Part shown: positions 20,398 through 30,683 of the stretch, piece after piece
Layout: every line of letters starts with the position of its first letter
Numbering within the stretch: the stretch's first letter is position 1
Assembly: GCA_023375785.1 (NCBI GenBank)
Contig: SZWC01002390.1
Location: 185,647-230,568 of the forward strand
DNA from: Penium margaritaceum
Lineage: Eukaryota; Streptophyta; Zygnematophyceae; Desmidiales; Peniaceae
Length of the DNA: 44,922 bases
Reading direction: 5' to 3'
Notes under the pieces: generated by a model
What the model was told of the DNA's origin: nothing
Databases searched by the model: none
What the model saw: only the letters and a program-made list of their open reading frames with translations
Position numbers and translations under genes: made by a program

Positions 20398-21672
20398 TCA
20401 ATACCATAGCTGCAGGTCTGCTCCCCCACCTTTTGCGAGGTTGACAACGCGTGCTGGTGGGTCTGCTGCGTCTGATGCCGAGGGGATGACCTTGGTCTCA
20501 ACGATGTAGAGGCCTCCCTCATGCTTTGCCTCAAGCACGACCTCGTTGCCTCCGTCCATCCGCATGACTGCACCTTTCCTGCGGAAGAGTACTTCATAGC
20601 CCTTGTCTGTCAAGCGGCTCACACTCAAAATGTCAGCCAGGCCGGGGACATGTTGCACGTTTTGGATAACGCGCTGCACCTTTTCACCACCAACCACCAC
20701 CTCAACGTCCACATCACCTTGGCCGGCCGCAGGTTCGACCTTGTCGTTGGCGGTCACCATGGACATGGCAGACTTGGTGTAGTTGATGAACCCCACCTTC
20801 TTGACTTGGGTATGCTCCTCTGCACCTGAGTCGAGGCACCTCCGGTTGGCACCCTTCAGGTCGTGGCTCTTCAGGCCGTTGAGGAGCGCCTTCTTGCCTT
20901 TGGCGCCTTTGCTTCCGGCTTGCGCCTCCTCCGGACACTCCTTGGCCCAATGGCCCTCCTTGCCACAGTTGTGGCATGCGCCCTTCTTGGCGCCCTTCTT
21001 GCCGCCGCCCTTATCACCGCCTCGCTTGTCGCTGCTGCTGCCACCCTGTGTTTTGGTGATCAGGGTAGTTGAGGATGATGAGGTCTCGCCACCGCTTCGA
21101 CGGTGTACCTCGTTGCGGATGTACTCGGCAACTGCGCCATAGGTGAGTTTATTCTCCTCCCAACCTCCCAGCACGGTGATGAGAGGACCCCAACTGTCGG
21201 GTAGAGCCATGAGGAGCGCCATCGCCTACATCTTTGTGTCAATCTTCCACCCCACATCATTGCATTGTGATGCAAGAGACTCGATCCATTGCATGGCAGA
21301 AATGACGTCCTCACCCTCCTCGATCCTCACCGTCAAGAGTCGCTTCATTGTGAAGATCTTGTTGGCTAGGGATGTTGATTTGTGAATAGAGCAGAGCTTC
21401 TTCCACGCGTTAGCTGCCAGGTCGTAGTCTTGGATGTAGCCCCACTAAGATTCATGCAACGCCGACAATAGAAGCATCAGCGCCTCCGTGCCCTTCCTCG
21501 CGAAGGCCGTCTTCTCCTCGTCCGTTGCGCTTGCATCTTGAACCTCCGTGCCCTTCATAAGCTCCAGCAGTCCCTTGTGCGTGAGGAAAACTTCAAAATG
21601 CCATCACCACAGCCCAAAGCCTGGGCCACCCATGTACTTTTGGATGGGCGAGGACTCTGTCTTCTGCGCCAT
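20398..21672 (-). pseudogene. Element D gag and aspartic protease
   Basis: Minus strand, starting at 21672 with MAQKTESSPIQKYMGG. The Gag core has KRLLTVRIEEGEDVISAMQWIESLASQC and MALLMALPDSWGPL, a UBN2/retrotrans_gag type layout. Two TAG stops occur (near 21448 and 21225). A Gly/Lys-rich linker leads to a canonical CCHC knuckle CHNCGKEGHWAKEC near 20975-20930. The protease site is CLDSGAEEHT near 20840-20810 with the catalytic Asp present. The frame closes with QLWY and a TGA, in the middle of the pre-integrase HRRLGH motif. Confidence 0.9.
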
Positions 21673-21780
21673 GTTGAACTTCTGCAATGGGCAGTCTCAA
21701 AGTGCGACGGCGATGTCGCCCGGAGCGACACTCCCGTGCGTTGCGGAAGCCGTGAACGTCTTGGTAGGCAGGTCAGGACT

Positions 21781-21795
21781 GTGGGCCCATAACCC
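21781..21795 (-). promoter_or_regulatory. Element D primer-binding site, complementary to the initiator tRNA-Met anticodon arm
   Basis: The plus strand GTGGGCCCATAACCC equals the anticodon stem-loop (anticodon CAT) of plant initiator tRNA-Met. The element strand therefore carries its complement three bases from the LTR end. This is the half-tRNA priming known for Drosophila copia and Ty5-type elements, unlike the CCA-end priming of B, C and E. Confidence 0.85.
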
Positions 21796-21798
21796 TTT

Positions 21799-22503
21799 TG
21801 TCAAGAATGCTGTCCTGGCATGCCATGAACTGCCTAAGTGTCCACGGCTGCTTAGTGCAAAGAGACTTCCAAGGGAGGTGTGTGCTTTGGGTCACCACAA
21901 CACCAAGGGAGCAGAATTCTGGCAGAGTACAGATTGCGGAAACTGAGAAAGGCAGGGAATCATCAATGGTTAGTTATTTTGGTGAGATTACTTCAGATTC
22001 TTATAGCCTGTAATCTAAGCTTTCCAACACATCCAAGAACGCAAAAAACGGAGCAGTAGAGCCCCTGCTATGGCCGTTAGAGTAACCCATGGTGGAGCCG
22101 AGCCGCCCACCATACCCACGAACGGGAGTGACGGGATGCGCTTCGACGGTGGCCTGTCGAAGCACCCTTCCTGTCATCCCAACGTGGGGGGAGGCTTGCC
22201 CTGGTCCAGAAGACCATCCACATCCCTTTTGTTCATGGCCCATGTGCCCTTGGAGCTCATTGAAGTCGAACTTGGATCACTGGTGGTGGAATTAATCCGT
22301 CACCAATGACGGAACCCAGATTCCACCCACCTACCACCCGAACTTTGGGTGGGGCTAACTTTCTGAATTCTCAACCAAATCCAGCAACTGCATAGAAAAT
22401 TTCAAGGAGTCCAGTTCTGCAATCAGATAAGACATCCGACCACTCTCTAGTGGTCGAACCAGGAAAACTGCAAACAGCATCCATGGCAGGGGCACTTTCA
22501 ACA
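21799..22503 (-). repeat. Element D 5' LTR
   Basis: Matches 16608-17311. It is bounded by TG and CA and followed by target duplication GGAGG. Confidence 0.93.
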
Positions 22504-23016
22504 GGAGGCACGCCGGCTGCAGTAGGCACGCCAGCACAGAAGACAGGCCGGCTACAGAAGGCAGGTCGGCTGCAGATGTCGGGCCGGATGCAGAAGGCAG
22601 GCCAGCTGACGGAATGCAGCTGTGTGCTAGAATCAGCCGACCGCAGGAGAAGAACCGTCCGGCAGGTTGACGGGAGAGGCCGCTGCAAGGAACGGGACCT
22701 CGTAGTAGGGCTGCGGGGTCCGCCACAACAAAGGCTATGACAGTGCGAAGGTGAGCCGTGACTGCCTTTGCCGCTTGCTGGCCACTTACTGTGTAGGCGT
22801 TGCGATACAGTGCCATGCGTTACGTCAAGACAGACGGGACACGTGCAGCAGTGGCGGGGTTGCAGGGTTCTGCTTCCGCGAGGCAGCTAGAACAGCAATG
22901 GCAGTGGAAGCGGCGGTGGTACAGCCACCATGTGACTGTGACAGCGCAGATCGGGGCCACGACTTTTACAATCGATCCACAGGCCAGGCTGCTTGTAGGC
23001 TTTACCTTTCCTTCTG
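22504..23016 (-). other. Element C 5' leader, distal part
   Basis: This is the remaining leader of C between element D and C's primer-binding site. It starts with the second half of the 18-bp minisatellite (22504 to about 22620, about six units). No gene was recognised in the rest. Confidence 0.65.
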
Positions 23017-23028
23017 CTCTGAAACCAG
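23017..23028 (-). promoter_or_regulatory. Element C primer-binding site (initiator tRNA-Met 3' end)
   Basis: The minus strand TGGTTTCAGAGC has one mismatch to TGGTATCAGAGC and lies two bases inside the 5' LTR. Confidence 0.8.
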
Positions 23029-23030
23029 TA

Positions 23031-23563
23031 GTTAGTGCTGGAGAGAATGATGGAAGAAGGTGACTAGGTAAGCATGTGCGCACAAGACGGCGGACGCCAT
23101 GAACAAGCTCACAAGAGTCAGACTCAACGAAGAAACGAGAGTTAGTGAGTGGCGCGAACAGCGGGTAAGCTAGTGGGGCTTGCTTCCTACGATCGGCTGG
23201 GTAGCGAACCCACAACCAACCTCGGTTTTCTTCCATGCTCTAATTCGATCCTGACCCTAGCGGCCTTAATGTCTCACATGCAGTCTAGTGAGTAGAACCC
23301 GGGTGACCTTGCAAGGACCAAGTAATTTCCCCACCAAAAGACACAAGGCCACAAGTCGTAAGCAAGAGGAGCTGCAACACACAACTTTGCCACCTGCCTT
23401 GACGATCAACTGTAGATCAGTTGACTCATTCGCCACCTCTCATGGCTCATCCTCATGTCGGTGAAGAGGCTTTGCCCAATGCTGACGGGTCAGTCACCTG
23501 CGGGGGGTGATGTGTGTGTAGTGAGCCCAGAGGTCATTGTGTGTCATGAACTGAACATCAACA
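23031..23563 (-). repeat. Element C 5' LTR
   Basis: Aligns with 1601-2134. In element orientation it starts TGTTGATG at 23563. Confidence 0.88.
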
Positions 23564-24162
23564 TGCTGACAGTTAGCCGCACCGCACCCCGTCAACCCTG
23601 CTGAGTCCAAACGATTCAGGAGGGAGAACACACTGCACAGACCACGTGAACAACAAAGGTGGTCTCCTCGAGGCACCAGAATAGCTCTCCGAGTGTCCGG
23701 GTCTCGACCACCGACAGAATACGAGCAGTGTTAGAATCACTCCAAATCAACGTCCAGACATAAAAAATGGCTTTCCAAACATCGAAAGCATTACTACAGA
23801 CATCAGGTCTCCTCGTCGCACCGGTACAGTCCACCGGGTGTGTGGGACTCAACCCACCGAGAAAACTCTTCTAGCTCTCGACAACCCAACCAGGCTGTCG
23901 GAACACATCGACCGCATCTTGCCAATGCTATCGTAGGTGCTGGAGAATTCATTGGACACTCCGAAGGCCCGTCGTGCCGTCACGAGCTCCAATATCCTAT
24001 ACCACCAACATTGGATACATGGTTAATCCACCGGCGTCGGTCGTGACGGGTGGAAGCCACACAAACCAACACTCCCGGAGGCTGTCATGGCCGTCAATGC
24101 CAAAACAAATGAGCCAAGGCACCGAACAACAACGTATGCAAAACCATGGTCGACACCAGTAA

Positions 24163-24164
<2 letters not shown>
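23564..24164. repeat. Repeat units shared with 36300-36740 (probable left part of element H LTR)
   Basis: Two units starting at 23651 and 23806 carry GGTCTCCTCG followed by CACCgGtAcA, a CCACC block and GGgtCTCgACC. Units with the same core start at 36313, 36432, 36555 and 36687. This suggests that element F was inserted into one repeat-bearing LTR. No gene was seen. Confidence 0.5.
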
Positions 24165-24244
<80 letters not shown>

Positions 24245-24245
24245 C
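24165..24245. repeat. (CA)n microsatellite
   Basis: This is about 80 bases of CA, with one CG interruption near the right end, running into the assembly gap. His-Thr and Val-Cys frames across it are meaningless. Confidence 0.97.
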
Positions 24246-24889
24246 NNNNNNNNNNNNNNNNNNNNNNNNNNNNNNNNNNNNNNNNNNNNNNNNNNNNNNN
24301 NNNNNNNNNNNNNNNNNNNNNNNNNNNNNNNNNNNNNNNNNNNNNNNNNNNNNNNNNNNNNNNNNNNNNNNNNNNNNNNNNNNNNNNNNNNNNNNNNNNN
24401 NNNNNNNNNNNNNNNNNNNNNNNNNNNNNNNNNNNNNNNNNNNNNNNNNNNNNNNNNNNNNNNNNNNNNNNNNNNNNNNNNNNNNNNNNNNNNNNNNNNN
24501 NNNNNNNNNNNNNNNNNNNNNNNNNNNNNNNNNNNNNNNNNNNNNNNNNNNNNNNNNNNNNNNNNNNNNNNNNNNNNNNNNNNNNNNNNNNNNNNNNNNN
24601 NNNNNNNNNNNNNNNNNNNNNNNNNNNNNNNNNNNNNNNNNNNNNNNNNNNNNNNNNNNNNNNNNNNNNNNNNNNNNNNNNNNNNNNNNNNNNNNNNNNN
24701 NNNNNNNNNNNNNNNNNNNNNNNNNNNNNNNNNNNNNNNNNNNNNNNNNNNNNNNNNNNNNNNNNNNNNNNNNNNNNNNNNNNNNNNNNNNNNNNNNNNN
24801 NNNNNNNNNNNNNNNNNNNNNNNNNNNNNNNNNNNNNNNNNNNNNNNNNNNNNNNNNNNNNNNNNNNNNNNNNNNNNNNNNNNNNNNNN
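24246..24889. other. Assembly gap, 644 N
   Basis: Undetermined bases. The missing sequence should include the outer part of the 3' LTR of element F and its left target flank. Confidence 1.
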
Positions 24890-25010
24890 TCGGCTCCACC
24901 AGACGACACTCCGTCAGCCCCGCGTCTTGCTGTCAATCATCTGCATGCCGATGTACACAAGCCAGGGGGACACAAGAGAGTAGAAGTGAGAGATGTGTGA
25001 AAAACCAACA
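24890..25010 (-). repeat. Element F 3' LTR, inner part next to the gap
   Basis: Aligns with 36157-36277 at about 80%. In element orientation it starts TGTTGGTTTTT at 25010, directly after a purine-rich CATGGGAAAA (25020-25011). Confidence 0.7.
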
Positions 25011-25073
25011 TTTTCCCATGACTCACTAGCGCAGTGCACATAGATGGGCAGAGAACACAGAGACCAAGCAGAC

Positions 25074-25076
<3 letters not shown>

Positions 25077-25108
<32 letters not shown>
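25077..25108. repeat. (GA)n microsatellite
   Basis: 32 bases of GA lie between the RNase H stop of element F and its polypurine tract. Confidence 0.95.
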
Positions 25109-25110
<2 letters not shown>

Positions 25111-26571
25111 CTTACGGACGCACATTGACCGCACTCACAACCTTCCTGAACGAGCCACGCTTCAGTGCCTTGGCAAAAAAGTCAACCAACTGCTGTGATG
25201 TCTCAACCAACACAATGATGATGCTGCCGTCATGCAATAACGAACGCACAATGATGCTCGACATTGATGTACTTTGTGCGAGTGTGATGCACGCTGACAT
25301 TGTCAGGAATGGCCATGGAACTTTCATTGTCACAATGCAGCGTGATGGACTGGACTGACAGACGCAACTTGGACAACAGGCGGCACATCTTCTTGCTCTC
25401 ACAAGAACCAGAACCAAGGGCCACATATTCAACCTCAGCAGTTCTGCACGCAATACAGCCTTCCTTGCCACTGCACCAAGATACAACCATTCTGCCAACA
25501 AGAAAGATCCAGCCAATTTGACTCTTACCGTCTGGACTGCCTGCCTAGGCATTGTCGGTGTATCCCGTCGCCTTAACGGACGGCTGTCAACGGAACATGA
25601 GGCCTTGCCATGGGATAGAGACAACATAGTGTAATACTCGGATTGCGGCCTTGAAGTGGAGGTGACACGACTCCTGAGAGAACTATGCCAGGAGGTTGAC
25701 AACGAATGCAATGTCTGGACACGTTGCCATCGCCAGCAACATCAGTGACCTCATGACGCTTACATACATGGTCACGTCTACTTGTTGCCCCATCACGGCT
25801 GGATAAGAGCTCTTGAGCATCTTCTAAACATCAAGCAACATGGGTGAGAACGCTCTTGACACGAGGGACAAGTCCTCATCGAAGTGTCCGGACAAGGTCT
25901 GGACGTAGGCGGCCTGATGGACATGCAAGATGCCCATAGAGCGATCATGCTGAAGCTCCATGCCCAAAAAGACTCGTGTTGACCCAAATTCCTTCATCTG
26001 GTAGGCAGCATGCACCAGGTCCTTGACCTGCTGAATGGCAGGTGCATCCGGCAATGCGATGAGCAGGTCATCAACATAGACCAGGACAGCGACAAGGGTC
26101 TGACCTTGCGGACTGATGAACAGCGCAGTGTAAGCATAGCTGCAAAGGAGGCCGCCACTGAGAAGAGTATAACTGATCTCGTGATTCCAGTAGCACGGTG
26201 ACTTCTTCAGGCCAAAGAGAGCCTTCTGCAGCTTCCAGACCTTGCTGGAGCCATCATCGAAGCCTAGAGGCTACACCATGTAGAGCTCCTCGCCCTCTAG
26301 TGAGCCATGGAGGAAGGAGTTGCTCACATCCATTTGATTTACTTCCCACCCGTGTTGGGTAACGAGGCTGAACAACGTTTGGCTAGTGGAGAACCGACCG
26401 ACCAGGGGAAAGATCTGGCCATGGTCGATCCCAGGGACCTGAGCAAACCCCTTCGCTGTAAGATGGGCCTTGTACTTGTCCATGGATTTGTCTAGCTTCC
26501 ACTTCCGTTGGAGAACGCGCTTGGCGCCGATGGCCTTTCCGCCCGGGGGGAGGTCGACAAGACGTGAAGTT
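25109..26571 (-). pseudogene. Element F reverse transcriptase and RNase H
   Basis: Minus strand. RT: KYKAHLTAKGFAQVPGIDHGQIF, the catalytic Asp in NQMDVSNSFLHG, LQKALFGLKKSP and an intact YVDDLLIA at 26078-26067, followed by FGSTRVFLGMELQHD. RNase H: MRSLMLLAMATCPDIAFVVNLLA, GYTDNA, VVSWCSGKEGCIACRTAEVEYVALG, LHCDNESSMAI and HTRTKYINVEHH, ending at 25109. At least four stops and several frame changes occur. Confidence 0.85.
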
Positions 26572-27092
26572 GCTGAATGGCGGCAAGCTCTTTAACGCAT
26601 GCAGCGTCCAAGTGAGCGGCCTCGGGAGACACCTGAGCCTCACGTAGGGTGGCTGGGTCCTCTGGTTGCTCTGTGGGGTGGACAGTAAGGGCGTGCGCAT
26701 CCCGTGCCCTTGGTGGCATGTGCATGAGCGTGGCCGCAACGGCATACCGGTGCTCCTGATGGAGCAAGGCATAGTCCAAAGCTGACCTTGGATGTAGGTC
26801 AGTGATGATTGACAGTGTGGCCAAGCCAAGTNGCTGAATGGCGGCAAGCTCTTTAACGCATGCAGCGTCCAAGTGAGCGGCCTCGGGAGACACCTGAGCC
26901 TCACGTAGGGTGGCTGGGTCCTCTGGTTGCTCTGTGGGGTGGACAGTAAGGGCGTGCGCATCCCGTGCCCTTGGTGGCATGTGCATGAGCGTGGCCGCAA
27001 CGGCATACCGGTGCTCCTGATGGAGCAAGGCATAGTCCAAAGCTGACCTTGGATGTAGGTCAGTGATGATTGACAGTGTGGCCAAGCCAAGT
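26572..27092. other. Likely assembly artefact: 260-bp duplication around a single N
   Basis: 26572-26831 and 26833-27092 are identical 260-bp copies separated by one N. They cover the start of the element F RT region and its linker (TEQPEDPATLREAQVSPEAA is read twice). Confidence 0.88.
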
Positions 27093-27322
27093 CACCACTC
27101 ACGACTGTGGAAGTGGGTCTGATAGGAGGCAAGGAGCCTCATGGGGTGACAGGGGGTTGTGGTGCAAGAGGGCGTGAGGAGGCGGCCTGAGTACTCACTG
27201 TCGGTTTGGGTTGAAGGCTCCCGCCCGGACAACGTGTGTAGCGCGCTGACTTGCTCTCCACAAGAGTGCTGGTGTTGTGTAGAATGAAGAGGAATGGGTC
27301 TGTGGGGAATCCGGTTCAAGAC
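27093..27322 (-). pseudogene. Element F integrase-RT linker
   Basis: A short Ser/Thr/His-rich stretch between the integrase and the duplicated RT start. It has no domain. Confidence 0.45.
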
Positions 27323-27933
27323 TCACATCACGTAGGTCATGGCCTTGAAGTAGAATCTGTCAAAGAGACCGGACTTGACCCGCATGGTGCGGACGGCATC
27401 AGCCATGGTACGCTTCCACCGCTCAGAGATGCCATTCTGGGTTGGCATGTTAGGCTCCAATGTCTCCTGATGGATGCCACGGAAGGCAAGGAAGAGTGTG
27501 GTCTTCCCTAAAAACTCACCCTTGCAATCAGAATGGAAGGAGCGGAGAGGGCGACCACACTTGCGCTTAGCATGGACAAGCCAGTCCCGAATGGTGGGAG
27601 TGACGTCGCTCTTCTGCCAAAGGCAGAAGACCCAGCGATAGCAAGAGTAGTCGTCCGTAAGTATCAAGACATGACGACCGTGCTCTTCGAGTGACCTTTT
27701 TGGGAGGAGACCCATGACGTTAGAGTAAACCAAGTCAAGCGAGGCGGTCGCTCGAGAGGCAGATAGGGGGTAGGTGGGATGGCTTATCTTCCCCTGAGAA
27801 TAATCAATGCACTCGGTGGGACACGGCAGAGGAAAGGAGGATAGATCAAGGCCGTGGCTGGCTGCATGCAAAGCATGCTGTCAACATCAGCAGAGTGGAC
27901 GTGATAGAGGTGGTAATGTAGGAGACGTGTTTG
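27323..27933 (-). pseudogene. Element F integrase
   Basis: Minus strand. Pre-integrase remnants are LLHYHLYH near 27920 and CIDYSQGK near 27810. The first catalytic position reads LVYSNVMGLL, where B has VHSDLLGP, so Asp is Asn. The second Asp is present in HSDCKGEF and the Glu in NGISERWKRT. The Trp codon after SER that is a stop in B and C is intact here. The frame is open from 27871 to 27323. Confidence 0.85.
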
Positions 27934-28365
27934 CTAAAAAGAGAGTGTGCTAGTGAGAAACACGTGGCCAGTGTCGACCAACGAGGAGGGGACAAAGGTA
28001 GAAGCGTACATGCATGGTACGTACCACAAGTTGCCACGGGCGGTGGCTTGCAAAACGACACGACCTGACGCACGCAACGACACAGTGCCAACACCATATG
28101 AGTGTAGTATGTCCATGCTCATGTGATCAAGGGTAGTGAAAGACAGGAGGTTGAGCTCAAGACTAGGGACAAAGATGACATCAAGCATGAAGACATCACC
28201 AATACAAACACAAAAATGAACAACGCCGACACCACGAACGGGTAAAGTTTTACCAGAACCCGTCCGATTCTCAGAGACATCAGTGACGGGACCAAGGAAA
28301 CTGAAGGCCTTGCGCAAGGCCGTCATGTGATGCGTGGCCCGAAAGTCGATGATCTAGGCCTCTTA
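27934..28365 (-). pseudogene. Element F aspartic protease
   Basis: Minus strand. The active-site region near 28355-28322 reads stop-IIDFRATHHMTA. Asp is kept, but the DSG triad is DFR and the preceding Trp codon is TAG. RGVGVVHF, VFMLDVIFVPSLELNLLS and the beta-rich C-terminal part follow in one frame to 27934. Confidence 0.8.
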
Positions 28366-29640
28366 CACATCCTGGACCGGTGTGGCCAGGTCGTTGACAG
28401 TCACATGGCAGTGGGTGAGCAACGCAGACGCGGTGGAAGAGGGTGCGGACCGGAACTGGCAGTCATCTAGCCAGGTGACATCATCACGAAGAGGAGCAGG
28501 TGGGAAGGGCATGACAGAGGATGGAGTGGATGAAGGTACAATGTACAACTGTAGCATAAACTCTATCATGTAGGTTAGGGCAGTGGAACCATCGCCGATG
28601 CAACTCGCACTTCCTTGGCGAGGAGGACAAGGAAGGCCGAGCTGGAGTGGGATGAACTACTCCAACTGATGCTCACGAGTGGAGCACCGACAGAGTAGAC
28701 CGACCGCGGTGTGACGGCACCGGAGTCCAGGAAGGAGGAGGAAGGCGCTGGTGACGGAGGAACGGGCACGGACAACTGTGGAAGATATTGTGGTGGAACC
28801 GTTGCAAGCGGCGTAGATGCAACGGGAGCAACGACAGTCATGACAGTGGTGGCAAGGTGACACTCACTCTGGCGATGCATGATGGTGATGATGCAAGCCT
28901 TCTCTGTCGGGAGTGGACATGTGTACCACCCATGTCTTGACTGGCCACAGTTGTGGCTTGAGCCACCGAATCCGCTAGACTGCTATTGTAGGCCCTTGCC
29001 TTTCTTGCGTCTGCGCTTCTTCTTGCCGGACGAGGAGTTGCCGGAAGATACTGCTGCTACAAGGGTGGAAACAGCCACTGAGGTGATGGCAAGAGAGGCG
29101 AGGGACTCCGTGCGATGGATATGTGACTCCGAATGAGCCTCCTCGATACGGAGGAAGAGCTCGTATGCCCAGGGCATGAGGGTACCCTAGGCAGCCATCA
29201 CGGCAAGGACCTCCTAGGAGTAATGGACGAAGACGTCTGAGAAGATGTTGGTGGCGCAGCGCTTGATGGTCAGGAGTGCGGATAGAAGGGGTTGCGCAGC
29301 GTCTTCGAGGAGGCGTAGGATGTCCTTTGCGAGCTACCAATAGGAGGTGACCATCTCGTTATCACCATGCGGAGGGAGTTGAACTCCCGGATCAAGCGGT
29401 GCGTCTCGGCGTCACTGGACAGACGATAAAGGCACGTAAGTATGTGCCACGTTGGTGTGGGGTGAGGGAGTGCACCAGTGGTGAGGACGCCAGGAAAGGG
29501 CTCGAGGGCGAGACGTGTAGCTTGAGGGACAACAGGGACGAGGGCGCACGCGGCGCGACTGTCGTCATATACTTGGTCGGCCTGGGTGGAGTCAAAGATA
29601 GAACGTAGTAGGCCCACAAGCCCTCACCCTGTGCTCAGAT
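28366..29640 (-). pseudogene. Element F gag
   Basis: Minus strand. The region near 29617-29270 encodes the Gag core in pieces (LLRSIFDSTQADQVYDDSRAA, then TWHILTCLYRLSSDAETHRLIREFNSL). Near 29180 it reads PWAYELFLRIEEAHSE, equivalent to PWAHQLFLKVNSARE in B. A basic tail GKKKRRRKKGKG ends at about 28990. The zinc knuckle near 28965-28918 reads SHNCGQSRHGWYTC, the first Cys lost. The stretch 28880-28366 is a Ser/Pro/Val-rich linker to the protease. Confidence 0.75.
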
Positions 29641-30683
29641 CCTGAAGCTCAGCTCCAAGCTCCGGAACTGCTCGCCAGCCTGAATCAGCGGTGGTGGGCT
29701 TTTGAAGTCCTTCGTCCTGTAGTCGGCACCTAGAGTGGGGCCTAGGACTGATGTCACAATCTACCGTTGGCGTTGGGTGTGTTGCTGCGCCAGGTACTAC
29801 GTGGCATACGATACCGTAGGGCTCACATACCCGGGTGGAATAAAAGGTGTTTGCTAACACTATTGCTGTTGTTGCGGCTACTACGACGGCTGCTGATGCT
29901 ACTGTTGCGGCTACTGCTGCGGTAGCTATGTCGACGGCTGCAGTGTTGCCAGCTATTGTATCACCATTTGAGCTATTGGCGCAAAGTGGCAAGTGAATCT
30001 GTCGAGGTAGCATGACCGACGACAGAGCTTGCGGGGTGTTGGTACTATTGCGGCTGCTGCTAATGCTACGGGGACAGATGTTACCACAACTGTTGCAACT
30101 ACTGCTGCTGCTGTTGTAGCTGCTGCTGCTACCGCGGCTGTTACTGCTACTATGGCTGCTACTACTATTGTAGCGACTGGTGTTGTACCTGATACAGCTC
30201 CTCCTCCTGCTACTGCTACAACGACTACTCTTGTGGCTGCTGCAACAGCTGCTGCTGCTGGTATTGCTATTGCAATGGTGACAACTACTATTGTTGTTGC
30301 TATTGTAGCTATTGCATTTGCAGGAAGGGGGACCCTCTATCAGAGGAGGACCCCTCTTCATTCTCTACCGTTGTCTACTTTGTATCCCCTCCTTTTTTCC
30401 CCATTTTTGGTGTATGCTGCTCATGTCAGCAGTGACGTCAGCATTGACATCAGCCTAGGGTAGCTGACATCTGCATCTGATGCTACATTGTTTGCAGGTT
30501 TGTTGCTATAGTTTTTTTGTTATTGCTAACATCAGTAGTGATGTCAGTAGTGACATCAGCCGGGTGTGGCTGACATCAGCAATGGCTGTCGCACTGTTGC
30601 CACAGCCGCTGCTGCGTCAGCTACACAACTGTTGCTGGTGCTATTGTTGCTACTGCCACTGCTGTGCTGCTGCTGCTACAATA
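29641..30683 (-). other. Element F 5' leader, trinucleotide-rich, with TGACGTCA-like motifs
   Basis: From 29870 to 30330 the minus strand is dense in GCA, GTA and AGC triplets, as in the leader of B. Open frames on both strands (Ala/Thr/Val or Ser/Cys/Asn-rich) follow from this. Between 30420 and 30580 there are at least seven TGACATCAG/TGATGTCAG/TGACGTCAG elements in both orientations, including one complete TGACGTCA palindrome near 30430. Confidence 0.6.

Larger units (their letters stand above)
16608..22503 (-). mobile_element. Element D: Ty1/copia retrotransposon nested in element C leader
   Basis: LTRs at 16608-17311 and 21799-22503 differ at roughly 5% of positions by hand count, the least of any pair here. 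The target duplication GGAGG/GGAGG (16603-16607 and 22504-22508) is perfect. On the minus strand come a primer-binding site of the half-tRNA type, gag, protease, integrase, RT, RNase H and polypurine tract. It belongs to a different copia lineage from B, C and F: shorter leader, UBN2-like Gag, canonical CCHC and VVHSDVCGP integrase. Stops in gag, a frameshift at the RT active site and integrase Glu to Gly make it inactive. Confidence 0.93.
1601..23563 (-). mobile_element. Element C: Ty1/copia LTR retrotransposon, split by elements B and D
   Basis: Two direct LTRs (1601-2134 and 23031-23563; roughly 11-12% apart by hand count) bound a minus-strand element. Going downstream on the minus strand it has the primer-binding site (23017-23028), a long leader, gag (15238-13829), protease (about 13470), integrase (13060-12480), reverse transcriptase and RNase H (11543-10195 and then 2520-2235) and a polypurine tract (2135-2144). 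Element D sits in the leader and element B in RNase H. Removing both leaves about 8.4 kb. Stops and frameshifts make it inactive, although the integrase D, D, E residues and the RT YVDD are still present. No target-site duplication was found. Confidence 0.85.

Noticed and set aside
21781..21795. Possible tRNA-Met gene fragment
   Set aside because: Only the 15-base anticodon-arm match is present, positioned three bases from an LTR end, so it is a primer-binding site.
1596..23568. Target-site duplication of element C
   Set aside because: Flanks CAGCA and TGCTG are reverse complements, not direct repeats, so no duplication is claimed.
24087..24983. Long frames of His-Thr or Cys-Val with unknown residues
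   Set aside because: They read through the CA microsatellite and 644 undetermined bases.
30029..30463. Ala/Thr/Val-rich plus-strand frame of 144 codons
   Set aside because: It is explained by the trinucleotide-rich F leader; an equally long Ser/Cys-rich frame exists on the other strand.
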